64,000 bases of DNA, from assembly GCA_019059635.1 (NCBI GenBank), contig JAGVRJ010000001.1, positions 2,666,001-2,730,000 of the forward strand. The letters are read 5' to 3'. Under the pieces are notes generated by a model that had not been told where the DNA came from, did no database searches, and was given only the letters and a program-made list of their open reading frames with translations. Positions 1-11,407 of the stretch are shown in pieces. The stretch's first letter is position 1. Each line of letters begins with the position of its first letter. This DNA comes from Proales similis (lineage: Eukaryota; Rotifera; Eurotatoria; Ploima; Proalidae). Position numbers and translations under genes: made by a program.

Positions 1-1656
1 CTCCGTTAGCTTAATTCCATATTTTTAAATCTTCAGTTTCTCTTTTGGAATGACGCATTAAGTTTAACCGTTGTCATGGAGCCATATGTTTATCTTATCT
101 TAAACTGAAAGCGTTGTTGATGTGCTCACATTTCCGTTTGCTTATCGCTAGTCCGCCATGATAATGAGCATTTCCCTGGTATCCGTCAAACAAGCGCAAA
201 TCAATTTAAATTCGACTCGGCTTTACCGCGATTTGGTATTTACAATTAATTATTAGTTAGAAGCTGAGGCAGAAGACCAAGTCGTCAGGTCGTGATTATC
301 TGCCACTAGACTGAGAAGCATCTTAAACGTCATTATGAGCCGTTGCCGTGCAGGTTGCTAGGGGCGCAACGCCGGAAGATGAAGGTTCAATAGAAGCTGA
401 CACTCATTCCTCTCCGACTTGTCATTCAATTTACGTGTCTTTATTGTTTGAACGAAGATAAAATTTCAGCACCTTATTCTCCACCATTGGTTGGCATGGT
501 GAGTGAGAAGGTATTAGACGTAGGCGAACTGGCGCACGAGACTCCGCGGAACGTATGCAGCTAAAGCGTGATTTTTTCGCCTTTGCGGCTTCCTCAGATT
601 GCATGATTCCACTTTCAACACAATCAAGCATTAATTCTATTTTTATTTGCCCCGAGCATCGGCCTCCTGTTTCATCTAGATCGCTTCCCTATTTTCTTTA
701 TAATTTTGCTCTGATGGCTTCCTCTTAAACAAACGCTCCGAATGTCCGGCGAGGAGAGAATTTTATCGACCCGATCGGATAAACCAACATATGTAAACCA
801 AATGTGAGCTCCGTGTCCGCATGTCCAATTCTAATACCAGTAGCCGAGCACGAGTGAGCCACCGATACTTGTGTTTGTGTAGTGTTAAAACTTGTTTGCT
901 CAAAAAAATTATTAAGATTTTGTTCGCGATTCAAGACATTATTGTCTCTTTAATTAATATAGGAAGAATCTGTAACTTATGGACCCGTTAAACTGGGCTA
1001 TAAATACGAGATCATTCCAGATTACTTGAGTGCTAGTCTAGTGGCTTTTTTCTTTGGTGTCAGAGATGACGCCGATTTACTTGGACCGAAGTGAAACTCA
1101 TACTTCTAGGTTCTGTAGAAAGTAGTGACAGCATTCTTGTGTTCAATTATTGGGCATTTTGATTGGCTCGTCCATATGAGCTAAATTTCGCCGCGACGTA
1201 TATTCTCTAGCAGATTTAATGAACAAACGAAACTGTCAAAATGATTCATGTTGCGATGGAGAGAGTGAAGAAACACGCGTGGCGACAAAAAGGACTTAGC
1301 AACACACTAAGAGTAAAAATGCGTAATAAAGAAGAAAGAGCGGCAGGAATATTTCATTTATTAGAACGCCAAAAACAGACATGTGAATAAGGCTGAGTTG
1401 GTTACATAATTCGATTAATATTTTCTTAACACTTTTTACGCAATATATCTAAATTGCCGCTGACTCATGCAAATGGCTGACGCAGGTGCACGTTCTTTTA
1501 AACTCTATGCAACTAAGATTGCACGTTCCTTATCAATTCGCATTCAATTTAAATTCGAAAAATAACGCTTTTATATCTACAGACATAGACATTTCATATG
1601 ATTAGAAGTAAAGAGCGAGAATCTAAATCTTCAAGAGTATAAGAGTTGACACGAAA
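1..1656. other. Upstream region of the forkhead gene, no supported gene
   Basis: No open frame here looks like protein; two minus-strand frames of under 70 codons (431-631 and 725-934) lack any recognisable motif. A TATAAATA match lies at 999-1006 on the plus strand and a weaker TTTTATATC at 1568-1576, the latter about 80 nt before the forkhead ATG. These are candidate core promoter elements only. Confidence 0.5.
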
Positions 1657-3126
1657 ATGTATGTGCCGATCGATCTTTCTAAAACGAGAAAGATTCTGGA
1701 CCTTCGCAAATCTGAAACGACAACAACTGCACAACATATGAGTCAAAAGGATATTGATTCAGACTCTGATTCAGATCTTACAGAGCTCTCATGGCTTACG
1801 GACAGCATCAGCGTGATGCCGAGACAACCATGCCTGTTACCTTCAAACACTCAAGTCAACAACAAGCATTCAGCCAACTCATGGCTGATGTCAATTAACG
1901 AAGAGCGGAATCAAATGAGCCAAAAAGCGAAAAGAGCGCGCCATGACAGCTCAAACGTCGATCTACCTGCACTTCCATTTATTTGGGCAAAATGCGATTA
2001 TCAAGGTCCGAGTTCTCCTTCGTCCGTATCATCATCTTCTCTTTCTCTATCGCCCTCAATTTCGCCCCGATCGATTCATCCGCGCAAAAGAAACAGCCCG
2101 AATATGAGTTGGAAATCCCTTGAAAAGCAGAATCAATCAAATAGAGTCAAGGCTTTTAACAGCAACATTTCGGCTCAAACAGGTACTTATCCTCACGAAA
2201 CATTCGCTTCGTACAACGAATGTGGCAGTCAAAAACCATCACTGACGTTGAGCTGTTTGATCTACATGGCCATCCAGGAATCTGAGGCAAAGTGCTTACC
2301 TGTGCGTGAGATATACGCCTGGATTGAGTCAAATTTTCCATACTATAGGACGTCGAAAAACCCCGGATGGAAAAGCTCGATTCGCCATAATCTTTCTTTC
2401 AGCAAATGTTTCAGAAAAATGGAGGCCAACGAGTCAAACTGGGATACTGCCGATTCTGGACATCAAAGCTCATCCAAAAAGCGAACAAACTTTCTTGGGG
2501 GAACAAGTTGGGTTGTTAACTCTGAGTTCGAGTCATACCTTGTGCAAACTCTTAAGAAATCAGCATTTTGGCAGCAAAATGCGCATTATTATCCAAGACT
2601 TCAAAAAAACCTGAATGAGTTTAATTCAAATGAAGAAGAGCAGAGTCTTGTCTTGGATTTGAGCAAGAAAAATTTAGACTCAACAGAAAACACAAGCAAG
2701 CCAAAGAAGATAAAAATATCTCTATTCAACAAATGGAAAGAGAGTAATGCTCATCTTGAGGATGGCACTACTCAAGAGCAAGCGAGGGCTGACGATCTTT
2801 TTGAGTTTGTTCAGCGTCAGCAAGAACAGATGAATAAGAATTCATTGTCTCAAGAACAATGCCAAGACGAGCCTTTACCTCGTGATATGAGACAGCCGAG
2901 AGATCAATCAAGCAGCAATATTTTAAATTGGTCTTCATCATCACTTTCGTCCGAATTTTCAGCTGTCTACTCACCGCCATCTAACTATCAGCCTGCAGAT
3001 TCAGATCAAAATCAAGCCAATCAAGAGCATGGTAATTCAGATCTCGAAATCGAAGTAGCTTCAACATTAGTGGGCATGAAATTGATTGGAAAAGATACGA
3101 ACAGCAGCAATCACATCCAAAAATGA
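1657..3126 (+). CDS. Forkhead transcription factor, FOXN2/3-like, divergent, intronless
   Basis: A single 489-aa exon. The forkhead domain spans about residues 190-306: it starts with KPSLTLSCLIYMAI, continues through LPVREIYAWIESNFPYY, and carries the recognition helix GWKSSIRHNLSFSKCFRK. LSCLIYMAI plus the LPV-EIY-WI block resembles FOXN2/FOXN3 best. Two features are odd. The usual PPYSY entry of helix 1 is replaced by PSLTL. About 20 extra Ser/Lys-rich residues lie in wing 1, between CFRKM and GGTSWVV. The flanks are Ser-, Gln- and acid-rich and probably disordered. Expected role: nuclear sequence-specific regulator. Start chosen as the first ATG of the frame. Forkhead identity is certain; the FOXN subclass is inference. 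Confidence 0.88.
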   Translation: MYVPIDLSKTRKILDLRKSETTTTAQHMSQKDIDSDSDSDLTELSWLTDSISVMPRQPCLLPSNTQVNNKHSANSWLMSINEERNQMSQKAKRARHDSSNVDLPALPFIWAKCDYQGPSSPSSVSSSSLSLSPSISPRSIHPRKRNSPNMSWKSLEKQNQSNRVKAFNSNISAQTGTYPHETFASYNECGSQKPSLTLSCLIYMAIQESEAKCLPVREIYAWIESNFPYYRTSKNPGWKSSIRHNLSFSKCFRKMEANESNWDTADSGHQSSSKKRTNFLGGTSWVVNSEFESYLVQTLKKSAFWQQNAHYYPRLQKNLNEFNSNEEEQSLVLDLSKKNLDSTENTSKPKKIKISLFNKWKESNAHLEDGTTQEQARADDLFEFVQRQQEQMNKNSLSQEQCQDEPLPRDMRQPRDQSSSNILNWSSSSLSSEFSAVYSPPSNYQPADSDQNQANQEHGNSDLEIEVASTLVGMKLIGKDTNSSNHIQK

Positions 3127-3359
3127 ATAAGAATGCCAAAAAGATTATTTTTACATCTAAACGTTATGACCATGAAACTTCATATCTATCAAGATACTAA
3201 AATGGCGCTTTTTTCCAAGTTTTTTGTTGATTTTGGGCTTTAAAACTTTTCTTATTTCTTCAGTTTAGATGTGCGCTTTAAACAAATAACTTTCCCTGAA
3301 CTATGATAATTCTGCTAGTCTTTCATATAGAAATCCGTTTAAGAAATTAACCCATCGAG

Positions 3360-3383
3360 AATAAATATCAAGCTTTAAATAAA
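3360..3383 (+). terminator. Poly(A) signals of the forkhead gene
   Basis: Two AATAAA hexamers (3360-3365 and 3378-3383) lie about 235-260 nt past the stop codon. Assigned by position only. Confidence 0.5.
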
Positions 3384-4050
3384 TTATTTTAATTCTTTTA
3401 ATTTTGTATTTTTTAACGAATTTTTGACATATCAAATGGATAAAATATATTTAAATACCCATTTCAAGAGATTCTTCTGTTATTGTCAATTCAAAACAAG
3501 AGAAGGCTTGCGACGATCTTATTCTTGATAGAACTATAAAGCTAAAAGTTATTTTATGAAATTGGTTTTAAGCTTGAGTAACTTGATAGGGATTGAGAAT
3601 TGACTGTCTATATAATAGTTGGAGCTGGTAATTATCATAGTGAGCCATCTCAGTTAAAGCTTTTCAGACCATATTGTTGATAAAGGCTAGTTAAATTCAG
3701 GAAGAAAACTCGGACTCATTAACGCGTGAAACGAAAAGCAAACAAAATATGGCATTGAAATCATATTTTTGTCGGAATACTTTCATTATTATTTTCGTAT
3801 AGAATTTCTTAGTTGATTGATGCAAAGGTTACAAATGAAATGAATTTGAAAACAAGTTCGTAACTTGAAACCATGAACTTTATTGCTTCGATGCGGCCAA
3901 TAACTACATTTGTAACTATCTTTTAATATTTTAGTCTATAAAATATATTTATGAGATAGAAGCTCACTTATTTAAACGAAATAATTTACTCCATCCATTT
4001 GAGCATCATTTTCAGTTTCAATCGAAAGCGAAAATTTTGATTCAGCAAGA
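3384..4050. other. Intergenic, AT-rich
   Basis: The 667 bp between the forkhead poly(A) signals and the first transporter ATG hold no open frame or motif I can support; it presumably contains the promoter of the transporter pair. Confidence 0.5.
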
Positions 4051-6146
4051 ATGGGCAAAGGACAAGGCGGAGAAAAAGTAGAACTTCAAAAGAGCCTGGG
4101 GCTTGTAAACTGTATTTCATTAATAGTTGGAATTATCATTGGCTCGGGAATTTTCATCTCACCGAAGGTAAGTTTTTCTAAAATTAGTTTTTATTTGTTA
4201 ATCGAGTAAGTCAACCGAGCAGGGCGTGGTTCAAGAGACCGGCTCTATCGGTCTCTCCCTAATTGTATGGGTTGCCTGTGGAATTTTCTCGATGTTCGGA
4301 GCTATTTCCTATGCAGGTAGTGTTTCCTTTTAATATTCTTAATTTTAACACTAGACTCAAAAGTTTCACTCTTAGAACTTGGCTGTATGATTCCGAAAGC
4401 CGGCGGAGAGTAAGTATTTGATCCATTTTTTGCTTTCTCACTCAGTTAAATCTAAAATCTATTGGCCCGATAAAAAGATATGAATATCTTATGAAATGTT
4501 TTGGAAATATATTTGGTTTCTTGTTTATTTGGACGTTTATTATTATCATACTCCCAGCGTCATTTGCTCTTACGGCGCTGACTTTCGCAGACTACGTCCT
4601 CCAGCCATTTTACCTCAGTTGTGAACCGCCGGGCACTGCAAGATTCCTACTTGCTGCAGCCTCACTTCGTAATCTACTTTTATTTTTATTTCTATTTAAT
4701 TAAAATCGAAATGCAGGGGCTAAAATGATTTCAATTTCTCAAAATGAAGTGGTCATAACATTTGTCAACTGTGTAAGCATCAGATGGACCAATATTTGCC
4801 AGAATGTATTCACTCTCTGCAAAGTTGCAGGCCTTCTAATGATAATTGCATTTGGAATTTACAGCATGACTCAAGGTATATCTGTCTTTCCAATCTGCTT
4901 TTGTTGAGATTATTAATTTTGATTGTCCTCAGGTCGTTTTGAGAATTTTTACAGCCCGTTTGAGAATTCAGCTACGAATCCCGGAAAAATTGCGGTTTCG
5001 TTCTACTCAGGGCTTTACAGCTATTCGGGATGGAGTTTTCTCAACTACGTTGTAGAAGAGATAAAAAATCCAAATAGGTATGAAGTTTCCATACTCTGGA
5101 CGAAATTTATGATGAAAAATACAAAAAATTAAAAGGGTGCTTCCATTAGCTATTTCACTTGGTCTAGGCATTGTAATTGTTATCTATGCTTTGGCAAACA
5201 TTGCATATTTTACTTTGATGACTCCGAGAGAAATGATTGAATCAAGTGCTGTAGCATTTGTAAGTTAGATAACAAAATAGACGATTTCCTCATTAAATGT
5301 ACGATGGCCTAAGTCGTTTGCTGAGAAATTGATTGGAGAGCATTCGTGGATTGTCTCGATATTTGTTGCCCTGTCATCACTCGGCTATATAAATGGCGCT
5401 CTTTTTTCAGCATCGAGGTACAAACTTGCAACATGTACTAGTAAACAAAATGTGCTGATTAAAGCTTGAATCTTTCGCAGAACAATATTCGGAGCGGCTA
5501 GAAACCATCATATGCCTTCTCTGCTTGGTTTCATAAACATTCGTTTTCTGACACCGATGACTTCTATTATATTCATGGTTAGCAAGAATTCATTCAACAA
5601 GATTTCATCAAGTCTGATCTTACTTTTTCATTTTAAGGCGCTTTCCAGCTTGATCTGTCTATTTATCAAGGACATTTTTGTCTTACTCAAGCTTGCAATG
5701 CTGGCAGAGTATATATTCATCGGCTCAACTGTCGCCGGACTCTTGTGGTTAAGAAGAAAACTTCCTGATGCTAATCGACCAATGAAGGTTTTTGGTTGCT
5801 TTTCATAATTCCTTAGCCTGATTGTAATCAAAGTGTTGTTTTAAGGTTAATTTATTTTTCCCCATCACTTTTCTTATAATATGCATTGTGATCATAATAA
5901 TGACGATTGTGATGACGCCTCTCGACAGTTTATTTTGTATCCTTGTTATATCAATCGGCATTCCAGTTTACGTTATATTCATTAAGCTCAAAAAGCCAGC
6001 GTCTATTCAGAAAAAACTCGGTAACGCTTCATTTAATTTCTTTATTGAGCAAAAGAGAATTTAATTATCTTTCAAATTCAGATAAGCTTTCCACTTTCAT
6101 ACAAAAACTTACTTTTTCAGCTTTTGATGAATCCAAAGACGATTAG
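4051..6146 (+). CDS. LAT-type amino-acid transporter light chain, copy 1 (SLC7 family)
   Basis: Twelve exons: 4051-4167, 4223-4316, 4376-4409, 4478-4668, 4750-4875, 4933-5077, 5136-5259, 5314-5417, 5481-5577, 5638-5787, 5846-6020, 6082-6146, giving 473 aa. The first transmembrane segment carries the unwound GSGIF motif (residues 32-36), part of the substrate site in APC-fold transporters. A Cys after the third segment (SCEPPG) matches the position that disulfide-links LAT light chains to their 4F2hc-type heavy chain. Expected role: plasma-membrane amino-acid exchanger. The acceptor at 4750 was chosen over one at 4717 because it gives the same exon length (126 nt) as copy 2 and keeps the membrane segment hydrophobic. 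The C-terminal FDESK motif is shared with copy 2. Confidence 0.9.
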
Positions 6147-6259
6147 AATACTAATGCCTGTGCGATTAATTTTTTGATCTTTAAAAATTTCAAAATAGAT
6201 AGCAGGTGAACTGACCTTTATATTTTAACATATAAAATCGTGAGAAGCTTTATTTGCTA

Positions 6260-6265
6260 ATAAAT
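6260..6265 (+). terminator. Poly(A) signal of transporter copy 1
   Basis: AATAAA 114 nt after the stop of copy 1. Confidence 0.5.
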
Positions 6266-6618
6266 GTAGCCAAATTTTTTTTAATAAACGCAAGCACACA
6301 AACGTGTCACCATCTGCCTTAATAAAACTTAACGTGTGTCTCACATTATTTTTTTCCATAGCCAATTTATGGTGAAAAACAAAACTCTTTCTATTGCATT
6401 AGATGCTTGTAAAATGGTAAAAGTAACAACTGACGCTTGTTGTGATAAAGAAAAAAGCCAGAATATAAACTTATATTCGGATTGTGTTAAGTCAGAATAA
6501 CTCAGCCGCATGGCTTGAAATTCGCTATTTATGTCGGAGGGCATTTTCATTCATAAATAGGCGATAGTATTAGAAGCATGCGATTTTCAGTCAATAAGGC
6601 TGATTTAGATTCTAAACC

Positions 6619-8399
6619 ATGACTGAAGGAGGCAACAACGGCAAAGTTGAGCTCCAAAAAAACATCGGACTTTTTGGCGGAGTTTCACTCATCATAGGCG
6701 TTATCGTTGGTAGTGGAATATTTGTGAGTCCAAAGGTAAATAACAGATTCACACTTTACTGAATGAAATTACTTAAACATTCATGCGGCAAGGGTGTTGT
6801 GATCGAAGTCGGTTCAATAGGTCTCTCGCTAATAATATGGGTTGTCTGCGGCATTTTGTCAATATTCGGTGCCCAGACTTACTCCGAGCTAGGCTGTATG
6901 ATACCCAAAGCTGGTGGCGACTATGAATATATAATGAGTGCATTTGGTTCCCTTTATGGTTTTCTGTTTGTCTGGGCGCAATTGGTGATCATTATCCCAA
7001 CAGCGAATGCAGTGGCAGCCCTCACGTTTGCCGACTACTTGCTTCAGCCGATTTTCAGCGGCTGCGATGCACCTTTTTCAGCCCGTGTACTTATTGCTGC
7101 CTGTGCTATATGTAATGCCCTTAAATTGTGGTTTAATTAAAAAAAAATTCTTTTCATTTAAATCAAATTTCAGTGATACTTACTTATCTAAATTGCGTCA
7201 GTGTCAAATGGGTAACGCGAATCCAAAACATCTTTTCTGCAGGAAAAGTTCTTGCCCTCTTGACCATTGTGGTATTTGGTGCATATGCTCTTTACAAAGG
7301 TAAGTAATCTCCTTGTCACAGTTAGTAAGCTAACTTTGCTTATTTTATCAAATTAAGGTCAACATGAAAATTTCGAAGCTCCTTTCGAAAACTCCAAATA
7401 TGATCTGGGAAGTTTATCATTGGCCTTCTACTCTGGACTTTTTTGCTACGCTGGTTGGAGTTATTTGAATTTCGTGGTCGAAGAAGTAAAAGAGCCTACC
7501 AAGTATGAAGTTAAGCATTTTCAGTCGAAAACTATCGATTTAATCTATATTTTATTTCAGAACTCTGCCGCGCGCAATCTGGCTCGGTTTGATTGTGGTC
7601 ATAGTTGTTTACACATTTACCAACATTGCCTACTTTACGATGCTCACTCCGCACGAAATGATTCAATCAAACGCTGTGGCGGTAACATTTGCTGAAAAGT
7701 TAATTGGCCGCTGGTCCTGGATTATATCCATATTTGTGGCACTTTCTACATTCGGCTTCGTAAACAGTATTCTTCTATCAACATCCAGAATCATTTTCGG
7801 TGCAGCCCGCAACAATCACATGCCAACTTTTTTGGCGTTCATCAACATCAAATTCCTCACACCCATCATGTCCGTGCTATTTATGGTATTTAAGAGCCAA
7901 TTCAATTATTTCATCCCGTCTTGATTTTTCCTATTTACTCAGAGCGCTGCAACAATCCTTTGTCTCTTGATCGAGAACACATTCTTGCTTATGCAGATGG
8001 GGGTCCTTGCAGAATATCTGTTCATTGCCCTATCTGTTCTGGGCCTTTTGTGGTTAAGAAAAAAATGGCCAAACGCTAAGCGTCCGATTAAGGTAAGTGA
8101 ATAAGTCTCATAAACACTGAGTTAAAAATCGAAATCGAACATTTGAAAAATTCAAACAGGTCAACCTTTTTTATCCAATCACATTTTTGCTCATCTGCTT
8201 GTTTATCATTGTTATGACTCTTTTCAAAATACCTATGGAGTCACTCATATGCATTCTGGTGATCGCTGCTGGTGTGCCTGTTTATTATTTTGGCGCGGTG
8301 GCTAAAAAACCTGAAGCAGTACAAACCAAACTGGACAAGGCCACCGTCTGGATTCAAAAATTAACTTATTCAGTTTTTGATGAGTCGAAACTTGACTAA
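6619..8399 (+). CDS. LAT-type amino-acid transporter light chain, copy 2 (SLC7 family)
   Basis: Seven exons: 6619-6735, 6793-7111, 7174-7299, 7358-7502, 7561-7885, 7943-8092, 8160-8399; predicted 473 aa, the same length as copy 1. It keeps GSGIF in the first membrane segment and the heavy-chain Cys (SGCDAP). All six introns coincide with introns of copy 1, which has five more. The copies lie head to tail, about 470 bp apart, so they arose by local duplication. Divergence throughout the protein indicates the event is not recent. Substrate range cannot be read from the sequence; the family typically exchanges large neutral amino acids or glutamate/cystine, depending on the member. Confidence 0.92.
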
Positions 8400-8464
8400 A
8401 ACTGCCGTTAAACCAAATAAGCCGCTTTCTTCTGTATTAGGGTCTATCTAGATTCCAGTGTCTG

Positions 8465-8470
8465 TTTATT
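8465..8470 (-). terminator. Poly(A) signal of the minus-strand unknown gene
   Basis: TTTATT on the plus strand reads AATAAA on the minus strand, about 60 nt past the stop at 8529. Confidence 0.5.
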
Positions 8471-8489
8471 CAAGGTTCGAAGAATATTC

Positions 8490-8495
8490 AATAAA
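8490..8495 (+). terminator. Poly(A) signal of transporter copy 2
   Basis: AATAAA 91 nt after the stop. It lies downstream of the opposing gene's own poly(A) signal (8465-8470), so the two 3' ends should overlap. Confidence 0.55.
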
Positions 8496-8528
8496 CTAGA
8501 CAAGGCTAGTCGAGAGCTTAATTGATCT

Positions 8529-10830
8529 TTAATCTTCATCGTTAAGACTTATCGCGTCAACATAATCTTTAGTAGAAGTCTTCCGCTCGTAAATTTCTTC
8601 GTCGTCACTCATCTCGGTTATTATGACGGTAGAAGACTGATTGGTTGAACCTTTTTCTTCATCGTTACTCGCGCTCGCTGTTTTATAGCTTGCCGTCTGG
8701 TTTGGTCTAAAATGTCCATAAGCGTGTCGATTTGCGAACTGTGGACGCTGATTGCCGTGGGGTGAGCTAAAGTATGCTGCATTCGCTTGAGGGTTACTAT
8801 GTTGATAGTACTGGCCGTTTGGTGGATAGTAAAAGTACTGAGCCCTCATCGGTCCATGTGAATGTGCGTTATGAGCGTGATGAAAATGAGCCCCGTCCGG
8901 AGAATAGTTTGGGTAAGTGTAGAAATAGCTTGCATCGCCTGATGTAAATCGTGGTGGCGGCTGATAATTTGGGGCGGAGGCGCTTGAGACAGCAATGAGG
9001 AGTGATTCTCACTATGAACTATCGAGAAAGTAATTTACTTGAAGTAGCCAGGGTATTGACTATGAAAAGCTGACGCATAGTTGGCAGCATTCATGTAGGT
9101 GTTCTTGAAATTTATCAATGCGTGCAACTGCTTTCGCATCATTTCAATTTGATTTTGCAAAGTAGTTAGAATTGTCATTTGACCATTTAATCGGCCCTGG
9201 TGATCGTCAATAACCTTTTTTTATAAATTGAGATTGAATCAATCTTGCTTTATACAAGCCTTTCAAAATCACCTTTTTGGGTATCGGATTTCGAGCAAAA
9301 AATCCATTTCGAATTTTATGCTCTTTCTGCCGATTCACTTTTTCTATCATGTTCTTTGGAATAAGAAAAGGTTAAATGAAAATAGTTTTCATCTAGTTGG
9401 GTCACTTTCATACCAAAATGAGAAAAGCCAAATTTTCAACTCTTTGGTGAAGCTCATATATAGAGGTGTAGTCGTCTGTGTCAACACGTTTCAAGTCAAG
9501 TTGGATCGACTCGACCTGGTCTCGCAGATTAATTATGAGATCTTCATTTCGACCTTGGACTTCGTTTATAAGATTCCAGTCTGGACTTGATAAAACATTT
9601 GAACGATGCTCTGAGTTATTCATATCTCCCGCTTTGGTAGTCTCACTACTTTTGTTACTTATTGGATCTTGAGTTTGACTGGTTTTCTTCTCTGCATCTT
9701 CTAGTTTGCTTGAGCCATCGTCAAATTGCATGCTCATTACCTTACTCCTGAGCTCTCTCAAGCGTCTGAAACTTCGAAAAGCGTTGGCATCTCGCCTGTA
9801 CAGGTTGCTCTCTTCTTTACTCTCTTCATCTGTATCGTTACGTTTCCGATTATTATCCAAACCAAGCGCACGCTTCGACGCTTTCGAAATTGAATCGAAC
9901 GATTTCGACGATAAAGACTCGACTTTGCTTTGTTCCATATACTTTTTTTGCCGTCGCCTCTTTTTGTTTAAATCAGTGTAAGATTTCGAGCGCTGGGTCC
10001 TTGTTGGCTCGATGTTTTCATCACTGGATTCGTTGCTTCGGAACAGGTTTTTGAAGCTTCGGTTCAAATTCTGTAAACGTTCCATTCTATCAAAACTATT
10101 GTTTTCTTTTTTTTCACTGTTGCTGTTGGCCTTTTTTTGAGCGAAAAAACGCCGAGAAGCAGAACGAAAAGAGCGAAAGTACTGCGATTTTGAGTTTTCG
10201 ATCACCGATTTTTCTTCGTCTTGCGAAGCAACTTGTGATTCAAGTTCTCCTGAACTGTCGTTTGTAAAGTTTTGTTTTTCCTCCTTTTCATCTTTCATTT
10301 GAATTGGTGTAGTGATGATTTCACCTGAGCTCTCATGTTCAATTTTAGGCTCTTGCAATCTTGGGGTATGCTTGGCTGCTCTCTCGCCTTTTTCAATAAT
10401 GAATAACTCAAAGTTACGATCAGATATTTCGACAAGCTCTATAGATTCGCATTGCGCGCTTGTTATTTGGCAAGTTGCCGCAGAGGAGTTTGAGAACGAT
10501 TCTGATGCTTCTGTTTTTGAAACGTGCTCAGTTTGTTCACCCAGCCAAGTGATTGCCGTATCTAGTGTTGGCATTCTTGACTTAATTGAACCCATATCAG
10601 TTTGTTAATGGCTCTTGTTCAGGTACAAACCTAACCTCATATATAGCTTGAATGCGACTACACCTGCGACCTGAAGTAGAGATCTGACAGCTTGAGTCAA
10701 GTGTAGTCGCATTATGAAGCTTCATACACATATCTTGCACATTCGAGAAATAAACAGTGCGTGAAATTCGTCCCTGGGCAATCACATCAAGACGTTGTAT
10801 TAAATGCGAGATAGGACAAGAATCGCTCAT
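8529..10830 (-). CDS. Unrecognised protein with basic/acidic middle and Tyr/Pro/Gln/His-rich tail
   Basis: Five exons on the minus strand: 10830-10636, 10580-9414, 9353-9273, 9214-9039, 8982-8529; 690 aa. Each join preserves frame, with introns of 55, 60, 58 and 56 nt. The N-terminal 80 residues look folded (Cys, hydrophobics). The middle is Ser/Glu/Lys/Arg-rich and low in hydrophobics, with repeated FRSFR-type basic patches and SKSYTDL. A short charged exon follows (EKVNRQKEHKIRNG), then a helix (QNQIEMMRKQLHALINFKNTY). The last 150 residues are Tyr/Pro/Gln/His/Asn-rich and end in acidic residues. I recognise no family. A disordered scaffold or RNA-associated protein is possible, but that is a guess. 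Confidence 0.75.
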
Positions 10831-11407
10831 TATTTATGATTGCTCTATGTTTGATGTCCCATTTTCTATTTTAAGTTCACCACGCCTAGAATCGTGTGGC
10901 AGATAATATTTAATTTTTACATTTTGTCATTTGTCCTTCCCAGCTGATCGTTGTCTGTCGCCGTCGCTTTATTTTTAATGAGAATAACAAGTCATTAGAA
11001 CAAGAAATTTGAGCTTTATGCCTTTTTTTTTTAATTTTCTTCATTGGCTTTCAATATTCACCTCGTCTGTCGATATTCTTTTTAAATTTTTAAAAAGGAA
11101 AGCATTCAGTTAACGAATCTTTACAAAAATCAAAGGCTAGTTTTCTCAAAAAGTATTCCTACGAAGCCGAAGGCCCGCTAGCTTTGAATGACTATCGGTC
11201 TTCATCTTTATATTTTTTAACCTCAAAATCGGCATGATTTACAACATGTTACAATAATAGGCTTTTTATAAATTTGAAACGAAAAATAAATGTATCCAAA
11301 CTTGAAGTTAGCTTTGCATTCTATGCATAAATGCTTTGCTCTTCGATGGGAATTCTCGAACTCGAAAATTGACCTACGGTTAAAGTTCGGGAAGAAAAGG
11401 CGTAAAA
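10831..11407. other. Divergent intergenic region
   Basis: 577 bp between two divergently transcribed starts; presumably both promoters. No convincing TATA box or other element was seen. Confidence 0.5.

Noticed and set aside
431-934. Two short minus-strand frames near the window start
   Set aside because: No conserved motif, no splice partner, and composition like the surrounding intergenic DNA.
4717-4749. Alternative acceptor in transporter copy 1 adding 11 polar residues
   Set aside because: It would put a polar stretch into a membrane segment and break the length match with copy 2 (126-nt exon).
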